Source of the DNA: Acetobacteraceae bacterium
Lineage (GTDB): Bacteria; Pseudomonadota; Alphaproteobacteria; Acetobacterales; Acetobacteraceae
NCBI GenBank assembly: GCA_003164305.1
Contig: PLSZ01000079.1
Location: 1-5,327, forward strand
Direction of reading: 5' to 3'
DNA length: 5,327 nucleotides
Below, piece after piece: positions 1 through 4,877 of the stretch. How positions within the stretch are numbered: the stretch's first letter is position 1; each line of letters opens with the position of its first letter. A program made the translations under genes and the position numbers. A model generated the notes under the pieces. That model had not been told where the DNA came from. It worked only from the letters and a program-made list of their open reading frames with translations, and ran no database searches.

Positions 1-1
1 C

Positions 2-283
2 GAGGGACGCCTGGTGAACCTGGGCAACGCGACGGGCCATCCAAGCTTCGTCATGAGCGCGAGCTTCAGCAATCAGGTGTTGGCGCAAATTGAATTATTC
101 ACCGCCCCCGCCGGAAAATATGAAAAGACGGTCTACACGCTGCCAAAGCACCTCGATGAGAAAGTCGCGGCGCTGCATTTGGCGAAGGTTGGCGCCAAAC
201 TGACCAAATTGACTCCAAAACAGGCTGAGTACATTGGCGTCAATGACCAAGGACCGTTCAAACATGAACTGTACCGTTATTGA
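2..283 (+). CDS. ahcY: Adenosylhomocysteinase (S-adenosylhomocysteine hydrolase), C-terminal part
   Basis: This is the last 93 codons of a gene that enters from the left edge in frame 2, so no start is visible. The enzyme reversibly splits S-adenosylhomocysteine into adenosine and homocysteine in the cytoplasm. This removes the product inhibitor of SAM-dependent methyltransferases and feeds methionine regeneration. The visible part carries the family's highly conserved GHPSFVMS stretch (residues 12-19 of the fragment), whose His belongs to the substrate-access gate. It also carries the [13 protein letters not shown] block and the C-terminal tail [10 protein letters not shown]. In known structures the Lys and the third-from-last Tyr of this tail reach into the NAD site of the neighbouring subunit, and both are present. 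The sequence ends at the family's usual C-terminus, so the gene appears intact on this side. Its GC content (about 50% over 61-300) and its A/T-ending codons contrast with the genes downstream. Confidence 0.96.
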   Translation, partial: EGRLVNLGNATGHPSFVMSASFSNQVLAQIELFTAPAGKYEKTVYTLPKHLDEKVAALHLAKVGAKLTKLTPKQAEYIGVNDQGPFKHELYRY

Positions 284-303
284 GAATCTGGAGAAGAGGT
301 TAA

Positions 304-336
304 TTCACCACTTTGTCACTCTGACACGCTGGTGAA
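304..336 (+). repeat. Nested stem-loop just downstream of ahcY
   Basis: A perfect 7-bp inverted repeat, TTCACCA (304-310) with TGGTGAA (330-336), encloses a second perfect 5-bp inverted repeat, TGTCA (314-318) with TGACA (322-326), around a 3-nt loop. The two stems are separated by a symmetric 3x3 internal loop. The element begins 21 nt after the ahcY stop codon. No T-run follows, so it is not a canonical intrinsic terminator. It could be an mRNA 3'-end stabiliser, a regulatory RNA structure or a protein-binding dyad. The pairing is seen directly; any function is inferred. Confidence 0.55.
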
Positions 337-344
337 GCCGGCCG

Positions 345-379
345 CCGGTTCCTATCTGCTCGCTCGGACCAGGAACCGG
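345..379 (+). repeat. Stem-loop abutting the ribosome binding site of the 71-aa gene
   Basis: A perfect 9-bp inverted repeat, CCGGTTCCT (345-353) with AGGAACCGG (371-379), has a 17-nt loop. Its 3' arm includes the first two bases of the GGAG ribosome binding site at 378-381 and a second purine-rich AGGA at 371-374. Folding in the mRNA could therefore limit initiation at the ATG at 388. It starts 8 nt after the preceding nested hairpin ends, so the two form a tandem structured leader. The pairing is observed; regulation is inferred. Confidence 0.5.
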
Positions 380-387
380 AGTCGGTA

Positions 388-603
388 ATGAATGACTTTC
401 CACGACAACCCGTGACGCGAGCGGTGTCTCTCGCGCTACGGGACGTGCACGATCCACGGGCGCGGTCCGATTTGCTTTTCCTGGAGGCGTGGGAAATGCA
501 TCGGCCGTCGAATTTGGGCGCGACCTTACGAGCGAACCAGATCCGTCGCGCCAACCCTGCTCTGGTCGCGGAAATCGAGCGGGAGCTGCGGGCCGCGAAC
601 TGA
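388..603 (+). CDS. Small hypothetical protein, 71 aa
   Basis: I do not recognise this protein. The ATG at 388 is preceded by a good Shine-Dalgarno-like GGAG (378-381) at 6-nt spacing. There is no other in-frame start between the upstream in-frame stop (322-324) and this ATG. The product is basic and lacks cysteine. Its second half reads as mostly helical, with an Arg/Ala/Glu-rich C-terminus ending IERELRAAN. There is no signal peptide or membrane segment, so it is probably cytoplasmic. Codons end mostly in G or C, as in the downstream genes, which supports coding. It sits alone between ahcY and the polyphosphate kinase gene with about 104 nt on each side, so it may be transcribed with either or independently. 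The reading frame on the opposite strand over the same region is Arg/Ser-rich and looks like a shadow. The remaining doubt is whether such a short frame in GC-rich DNA is real. Confidence 0.5.
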   Translation: MNDFPRQPVTRAVSLALRDVHDPRARSDLLFLEAWEMHRPSNLGATLRANQIRRANPALVAEIERELRAAN

Positions 604-612
604 ATTCGCCCG

Positions 613-636
613 GATCCCCGCCAAAGCGCCGGGATC
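613..636 (+). repeat. Imperfect hairpin downstream of the 71-aa gene
   Basis: GATCCC (613-618) pairs perfectly with GGGATC (631-636), and after one C-C mismatch two more pairs can form inward. It lies 9 nt after the stop codon at 601-603, where a terminator would be expected. It is followed by ACACAACTATAG and no T-run, so intrinsic termination is not supported. A second short hairpin, CGCGA (649-653) with TCGCG (659-663), follows in the same spacer. Confidence 0.3.
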
Positions 637-707
637 ACACAACTATAGCGCGAGCTGATCGCGTCAGGTAAACTCCCGCCCCGACAGTCCGGTACGGAAG
701 TGAATCC

Positions 708-1760
708 ATGGCCAAACGATCATCGCGAACGACAAACGGCGCCGAACCCCCGATCACGAACGGGCAGGCTCCGGTCGTCACTGTCGCGCCGGAGGAGCCC
801 ACCAGTCTATCCGAGGCCGTGCCAAAGGTCCCGCCGGAGACGGAGCCTCAGGTCGTCGAACGGTCCGCGCGCGTTATCGCGTCGCTTCGGCACGATCCGG
901 CGGCCATCCGCCACCTCTTCGAGTCCGGCGAGTATCCTTACAAAAGCCGGATGAGTGTGAAGCCCTATGAGGCGCACATGCTGGAATTGCAACGCGAGCT
1001 GCTCAAGGCGCAGCGCTGGATCGAGAAAGCCGGCGAGCGCATCATCGTGTTGTTCGAGGGCCGGGACGCGGCGGGTAAAGGCGGCACAATCAAGCGATTC
1101 ACCGAGCACATGAATCCGCGAACCGCGCGCGTCGTCGCGCTGCAAAAGCCAACCGAACGCGAACGCACGCAATGGTACTTCCAACGCTACATCGCGCACT
1201 TGCCCGCCGCCGGAGAAATCGTGTTGTTCGACCGGTCCTGGTACAACCGCGCCGGCGTGGAACGCGTGATGGGGTTTTGCACGCCGACCGATTATCTTGA
1301 ATTCATGCGGCAATGCCCCGAGGTCGAGCGTATGTTCGCCCGCTCGGGCATCAGGCTGATTAAATTCTGGTTCTCGGTCAGCCGGGACGAGCAGCGGCGG
1401 CGGTTCGCCGCCCGCGAAACCGATCCGCTGAAGCAATGGAAGCTGTCGCCGATCGACCGTGCCTCGATGGACAAGTGGGACGATTATACCGAAGCCAAGG
1501 AGGCGATGTTCTTTTATACCGACACCGCCGACGCGCCGTGGACGATCGTGAAATCGGACGACAAGAAGCGCGCGCGGCTGAATGCGATGCAGCATTTCCT
1601 GGCGCAGATCGCTTACGACGGAAAGGATCGGAGCATCGTCACCGGCCCCGATCCGCTGATCGTCGGAGCGAGCGCGCATGTCATCGGCGGCGATCTGCAT
1701 ATCATCAACAAGACGGTGCATCCGGCGCTGAAACGCGGCCGGGAGACTGCCGTGGCCTGA
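708..1760 (+). CDS. ppk2: Polyphosphate kinase 2 (PPK2), probably class I
   Basis: The 350-aa protein belongs to the PPK2 family. Members of this family transfer phosphate between inorganic polyphosphate and nucleotides; class I members mainly convert ADP or GDP to ATP or GTP. The P-loop GRDAAGKGG is at residues 118-126. The Walker B region IVLFDRSWYNR is at 171-181, with Asp175 as the expected catalytic acidic residue. The basic lid region around RRRFAARETDPLKQWKLSP lies at 230-248. Further family hallmarks are KWDDYTEAKEAMFFYTDTADAPW (split here as KWDDYTEAKEAM at 256-267 and FFYTDTADAPW at 268-278) and KKRARLNAM at 286-294. The length fits single-domain class I enzymes. Residues 1-60 form an extension rich in Pro, Glu and Thr, probably disordered, and about 40 residues follow the core. 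The ATG at 708 has GGAAG (696-700) 7 nt upstream. The protein is cytoplasmic. Class I is inferred from overall resemblance, not tested. Confidence 0.95.
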   Translation: MAKRSSRTTNGAEPPITNGQAPVVTVAPEEPTSLSEAVPKVPPETEPQVVERSARVIASLRHDPAAIRHLFESGEYPYKSRMSVKPYEAHMLELQRELLKAQRWIEKAGERIIVLFEGRDAAGKGGTIKRFTEHMNPRTARVVALQKPTERERTQWYFQRYIAHLPAAGEIVLFDRSWYNRAGVERVMGFCTPTDYLEFMRQCPEVERMFARSGIRLIKFWFSVSRDEQRRRFAARETDPLKQWKLSPIDRASMDKWDDYTEAKEAMFFYTDTADAPWTIVKSDDKKRARLNAMQHFLAQIAYDGKDRSIVTGPDPLIVGASAHVIGGDLHIINKTVHPALKRGRETAVA

Positions 1761-1856
1761 GGCCGGCAAACCATCGCTGGTCTTTCGCGCGTCCGGTTGC
1801 CCGTCGGCGTATCCCGGGCTACGGCTGGTACGCGCCCCAGGACCAGGATCCGAACC

Positions 1857-2870
1857 ATGACGAGACTTCTCGCGCTCACCGCCGCCCTGCTTCTGGGCGT
1901 GGCGTCGGCCCATGCCGGGACGCTCGATGACGTTCGCAACAAGGGCACGGTTTCGTGCGGCGTGAACGTCGGGCTCGGCGGCTTCTCCATGCCCGACAGC
2001 ACCGGCGTGTGGAAGGGGCTGGATGTCGATGCCTGCCGCGCCGTGGCCGCCGCGGTCTTCGGCGACGCCACGAAGGTGCGCTATGTTCCGACCACCGGCA
2101 CCAGCCGCTTCGCCGCGTTGCAATCGGGTGAGATCGACATCCTGGCGCGCAACACCACGTTCACGTTCGTGCGCGACGTTTCGATCGGTCTGCATATGGT
2201 CATGGTGAACTTCTACGACGGCCAGGGCTTCCTGGTTCGCAAGACCGTCAACGCCAAAAACCTGACCGAGCTCGCCGGGGCGACGATCTGCATGCTGCAA
2301 GGCTCGACGCACGAGCTTAACCTCGCGGACTGGCAGCGGCAGCACAACATTCAATTCCAGATCGTGCTGCTGGATACCACCGACGTGCTGATCAAAGCGC
2401 TGCTGTCGGGCCGCTGCGACGTCGCGTCTTCGGACAGTTCCAACCTCGCGTCGATCCGCGGCGCCGGCGTCCCCAACCCCGACGATTTCGTGATTTTGCC
2501 TGACCGCATCAGTAAAGAACCGCTCGGCCCCATGGTTCGCCGCGCCGACGACCAATGGATCGATATCGTGCGCTGGTCCATGATGGCGATGCTGGAAGCC
2601 GAGGAATACGGCGTCACCTCGGCCAATGTCGATGAGACGCTGGCGACTTCGCACAACGCCACGGTGGAGCGTCTGCTCGGCAAAACCGGCGACTTCGGCA
2701 AATTTATCGGGCTCGACAACGCATGGGCGTACAACGTCATCAAGCAGGTCGGCAACTATAGCGAAAGCTATGAACGCAACGTGGGCAAAGGCAGTGGCCT
2801 TAAACTCGACCGCGGACCGAACGCGCTGTGGACTCAGGGCGGGCTGATGTACCCCATTCCGTTCCGGTAA
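1857..2870 (+). CDS. AapJ-like amino-acid ABC transporter substrate-binding protein
   Basis: This 337-aa periplasmic protein resembles the binding component of general L-amino-acid ABC importers (AapJ/BztA type, SBP_bac_3 fold). Residues 1-20 form a clear Sec signal peptide (Arg at 3, hydrophobic core, AHA before the predicted cleavage at 20/21). Family blocks appear in order: VSCGVN at 32-37, AVAAAVFGD at 62-70, RFAALQSGEID at 84-94, ARNTTFTF at 97-104, YDGQGFLVRK at 120-129, ELNLADW at 153-159, SGRCDVAS at 184-191, SKEPLGP at 219-225, and the C-terminal block around PNALWTQGGLMYP at 321-333. I chose the ATG at 1857 because it starts the signal peptide and has AGGA (1845-1848) 8 nt upstream. 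The in-frame TTG at 1797 would add a charged leader before the signal peptide. No aapQ, aapM or aapP partner follows; its stop overlaps the MFS start instead. Several positions differ from typical AapJ, so the ligand may differ. Confidence 0.92.
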   Translation: MTRLLALTAALLLGVASAHAGTLDDVRNKGTVSCGVNVGLGGFSMPDSTGVWKGLDVDACRAVAAAVFGDATKVRYVPTTGTSRFAALQSGEIDILARNTTFTFVRDVSIGLHMVMVNFYDGQGFLVRKTVNAKNLTELAGATICMLQGSTHELNLADWQRQHNIQFQIVLLDTTDVLIKALLSGRCDVASSDSSNLASIRGAGVPNPDDFVILPDRISKEPLGPMVRRADDQWIDIVRWSMMAMLEAEEYGVTSANVDETLATSHNATVERLLGKTGDFGKFIGLDNAWAYNVIKQVGNYSESYERNVGKGSGLKLDRGPNALWTQGGLMYPIPFR

Positions 2871-2872
2871 TG
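2868..2872 (+). promoter_or_regulatory. TAATG stop/start overlap (translational coupling)
   Basis: The TAA stop of the binding-protein gene (2868-2870) shares its last A with the ATG of the MFS gene (2870-2872). No strong Shine-Dalgarno sequence precedes this ATG, so initiation probably depends on ribosomes terminating on the upstream gene. The overlap is seen; coupling is inferred. Confidence 0.6.
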
Positions 2873-4126
2873 CTTCCGGGACGGAACAGCCGCCCAGCGC
2901 TCCTCGCTCCCTTTCAGGTTCGCGATTTTCGGCGGCAGTTTCCGGCGGATATGCTGACCTCCTGGGGAATCGAGATGGAGGTCCTGATCCTCGGTTGGTA
3001 CATCCTGACCGAGACGGGATCGGTCTTATTGCTGACCGTTTATAGCTCTTTGCAATACTCCGGCACGTTGATCGCCCCGATGTTCGGCATGGCCGGCGAC
3101 CGGTTCGGCCATCGTAACGTTTTGTGCGCGATGCGGCTTTGCTACACGGTTCTGTCATCGGTCATGATGATGTTGGCGTTCACCGGCACGATGCGGCCGT
3201 TGCTGGTGCTGCTGATCGCCGGCGTGAACGGCCTGGTCCGGCCGTCGGATCTGGCGATGCGGCAGGCGCTGGTCGCCGACATCATGCCCAATGAGCGGCT
3301 GATGGCGGCAATGGGCGTCGCGCGCACCACGGCTGATTCCGCGCGCATCTTTGGCTCGTTGGCCGGAGCGTCGCTGGTGGCGGCGTTGGGGATTGGCCCG
3401 GCGTACGTGGCGGTGGCGATGTGTTACGGAGGCGGATTGGTATTGACGTCGCGGATTTCGCGCAAAAAGCCGGGAGCGCCGGTCAGCACCCGCGGCGGGT
3501 TGGCGTTCCTGAAAGAGGTCTGGGAAGGCGTGACCTACGTGCGGCACCGGCCGCTGGAGATGGCGGGCATCTGGGTCGCGTTTTTGGTCAACCTGCTGGC
3601 GTTTCCCATAACGATGGGGTTGCTGCCCTACGTCGCGAAGGAGATTTATCACACGGATCAAACCGGCCTTGGAACCATGGTCGCCAGTTTCGCGGTGGGT
3701 GCCTGCACGGGGTCGTTGATTATCGGCGGCATCGGACGGTTCCTGCGTCCGGCCCGAATGATGCTGATTTGCGCCATGCTTTGGTTCGCGTTGATCCTGG
3801 TTTTCGCGCAGATCGCGAGCCCGGTTTCTGGGAGGATCACGCTGGTTCTGGCGGGGCTTAGCCAAAGTTTAAGTTTGGTGCCGCTGGCGACGATGTTGTT
3901 GAAAAGCGCCGGGCCGCGCTTTCGCGGCCGGGTGATGGGCGTGCGCATGCTGGCGATTTACGGTTTGCCGATCGGGTTGCTGGTCGCCGGTCTGTTGATC
4001 CCGCGGCTTGGCTTTCGCACCACGGCATCGGTCTATTGCCTGGTGGGATTGGCATCGATGGCGCTGATCGGGATCCGGTGGCGCGCCGTGATCTGGCCGC
4101 TGGATGCCATCGGGAATCAACGATAA
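2870..4126 (+). CDS. Major facilitator superfamily (MFS) transporter
   Basis: The product is a 418-aa inner-membrane protein, typical in length for a 12-helix MFS carrier. The N-terminus has the FxVRDFRRQF lead-in (14-24) and a first helix region containing WYILTETGS (43-51). The loop between helices 2 and 3 carries the MFS motif A variant GMAGDRFGHRN (73-83), with Asp77 and Arg78. Hydrophobic segments follow at roughly 88-105, 109-124, 162-193, 231-254, 266-287, 297-315, 323-343 and 358-403, with a central basic loop near 195-215 separating the two halves. The overall look is that of the MFS_3 / EntS-like exporter group, suggesting export of a small molecule, but the substrate cannot be read from sequence. 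The ATG at 2870 overlaps the upstream stop and gives a normal N-terminus. An in-frame GTG at 2828 would add 14 polar residues and overlap further. Its presence inside an otherwise ABC-type cassette is unusual. Confidence 0.9.
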   Translation: MLPGRNSRPALLAPFQVRDFRRQFPADMLTSWGIEMEVLILGWYILTETGSVLLLTVYSSLQYSGTLIAPMFGMAGDRFGHRNVLCAMRLCYTVLSSVMMMLAFTGTMRPLLVLLIAGVNGLVRPSDLAMRQALVADIMPNERLMAAMGVARTTADSARIFGSLAGASLVAALGIGPAYVAVAMCYGGGLVLTSRISRKKPGAPVSTRGGLAFLKEVWEGVTYVRHRPLEMAGIWVAFLVNLLAFPITMGLLPYVAKEIYHTDQTGLGTMVASFAVGACTGSLIIGGIGRFLRPARMMLICAMLWFALILVFAQIASPVSGRITLVLAGLSQSLSLVPLATMLLKSAGPRFRGRVMGVRMLAIYGLPIGLLVAGLLIPRLGFRTTASVYCLVGLASMALIGIRWRAVIWPLDAIGNQR

Positions 4127-4133
4127 TGTCATC

Positions 4134-4877
4134 ATGCTGACCATATCCTCCGTCGGCCGCCGTTTCTCAACCGGAACTGAGGCGTTGCGTGACGTTTCGC
4201 TGGAGCTGCGCGCCGGCGATTTCCTGGCACTCCTGGGCCCGTCCGGCTGCGGCAAATCGACCCTGCTGCGACTGATCGCCGGCCTTGATCGGCCGGATAG
4301 CGGAACGTTGCGTTGGGCCGCGGGAACGCCTCCTTTGCCCGGCGACATCGGCTTCGTTTTCCAGGACCCCACCCTCCTGCCCTGGGCTTCCGCCGAGGAC
4401 AACGTCTGGCTTCCCCTGCGTCTGCGCGGGGTTGCCCGGAACGAGGCCGCGAGTGCCATCGCCTCCGTGTTGACCCGCGTCGGCCTGAATGGCTTCGAGT
4501 CGGCACGTCCCGCGCAACTCTCCGGCGGGATGCGCATGCGGGTCTCGATCGCTCGCGCGCTGGTCACCAAACCGCGTCTGTTGCTGATGGACGAACCCTT
4601 CGCCGCGTTGGACGAATTCACCCGTCACCATCTGCAGGAAGACCTTTTGTCCCTGTGGCGCGACATCGGCTGCACGGTGGTGTTCGTGACCCATTCGATT
4701 TATGAGGCGGCGTTCCTGGCCCAGAGGATCGTTCTGATGACGCCTCGACCCGGACGGATCGGATACGAGATGACCTCAACTCTGCCGCACGATGCGAACA
4801 CGCGATTGGATCCGGCTTATGCCGCGCTGGTGGCGGATGTGTCGCGCGCGATGGCCGGCTTGTTGGCGACGGCATGA
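4134..4877 (+). CDS. ABC transporter ATP-binding protein, NitT/TauT (SsuB/TauB-like) family
   Basis: This 247-aa cytoplasmic ATPase subunit powers an ABC importer. All catalytic motifs are present: Walker A GPSGCGKST (35-43), Q-loop FQDPTLLPW (76-84, Gln77), signature LSGGMRMRV (129-137), Walker B LLLMDEP (149-155), D-loop ALD (158-160) and switch His187 in VTHSIYEA (185-192). The Q-loop context with LLPW, the DEFTR after the D-loop and the PRPGRI block (204-209) mark the nitrate/sulfonate/taurine-type family. There is no C-terminal oligo_HPY extension as in DppD/OppD. The ATG at 4134 gives the customary start right before the first strand (MLTI). An in-frame ATG at 4104 would add 10 atypical residues and overlap the MFS gene by 23 nt. 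Neither start has a strong ribosome binding site. The stop overlaps the permease start as ATGA, implying one operon. The true partner permease is uncertain because the adjacent one is of another family. Confidence 0.92.
   Translation: MLTISSVGRRFSTGTEALRDVSLELRAGDFLALLGPSGCGKSTLLRLIAGLDRPDSGTLRWAAGTPPLPGDIGFVFQDPTLLPWASAEDNVWLPLRLRGVARNEAASAIASVLTRVGLNGFESARPAQLSGGMRMRVSIARALVTKPRLLLMDEPFAALDEFTRHHLQEDLLSLWRDIGCTVVFVTHSIYEAAFLAQRIVLMTPRPGRIGYEMTSTLPHDANTRLDPAYAALVADVSRAMAGLLATA
4874..4877 (+). promoter_or_regulatory. ATGA start/stop overlap (translational coupling)
   Basis: The permease ATG (4874-4876) overlaps the ATPase stop TGA (4875-4877) by the classic 4-nt arrangement. This indicates coupled translation, and so roughly matched synthesis, of the two subunits. 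The overlap is observed; the coupling is inferred from known operon behaviour. Confidence 0.65.

Noticed and set aside
313..341. A TTGTCA resembling a -35 box at 313-318
   Set aside because: No -10-like hexamer lies at 16-18 nt spacing; the downstream sequence is GC-rich, and the bases are part of the nested hairpin.
300..638. A 112-codon minus-strand frame opposite the small 71-aa gene
   Set aside because: It has Arg/Ser-rich shadow composition and no recognisable motif. The plus-strand frame has a better ribosome binding site and codon pattern.
641..650. ACTATAG, a possible -10 element upstream of ppk2
   Set aside because: No matching -35 element is found at suitable spacing, so a promoter call is not supported.
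1797..1856. An upstream TTG start that would extend the binding protein by 20 residues
   Set aside because: The extension is Arg/Thr-rich and would bury the signal peptide. The ATG at 1857 has its own ribosome binding site.
1761..1856. The 96-nt spacer between ppk2 and the binding-protein gene, examined for a terminator or operator
   Set aside because: Only very short (about 5-bp) inverted repeats and no T-run were found. Nothing is supportable beyond the ribosome binding site.
807..3158. A 783-codon open frame on the minus strand opposite ppk2, the binding-protein gene and the start of the MFS gene
   Set aside because: The translation is rich in Arg, Gly, Asp and His with no recognisable domain. 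It lies opposite three well-supported genes and is the kind of long antisense frame produced by GC-rich codon bias.
3869..4621. A 250-codon minus-strand frame opposite the MFS/ATPase junction
   Set aside because: It has low-complexity Arg/Ser/Pro composition, opposite two genes with intact family motifs.
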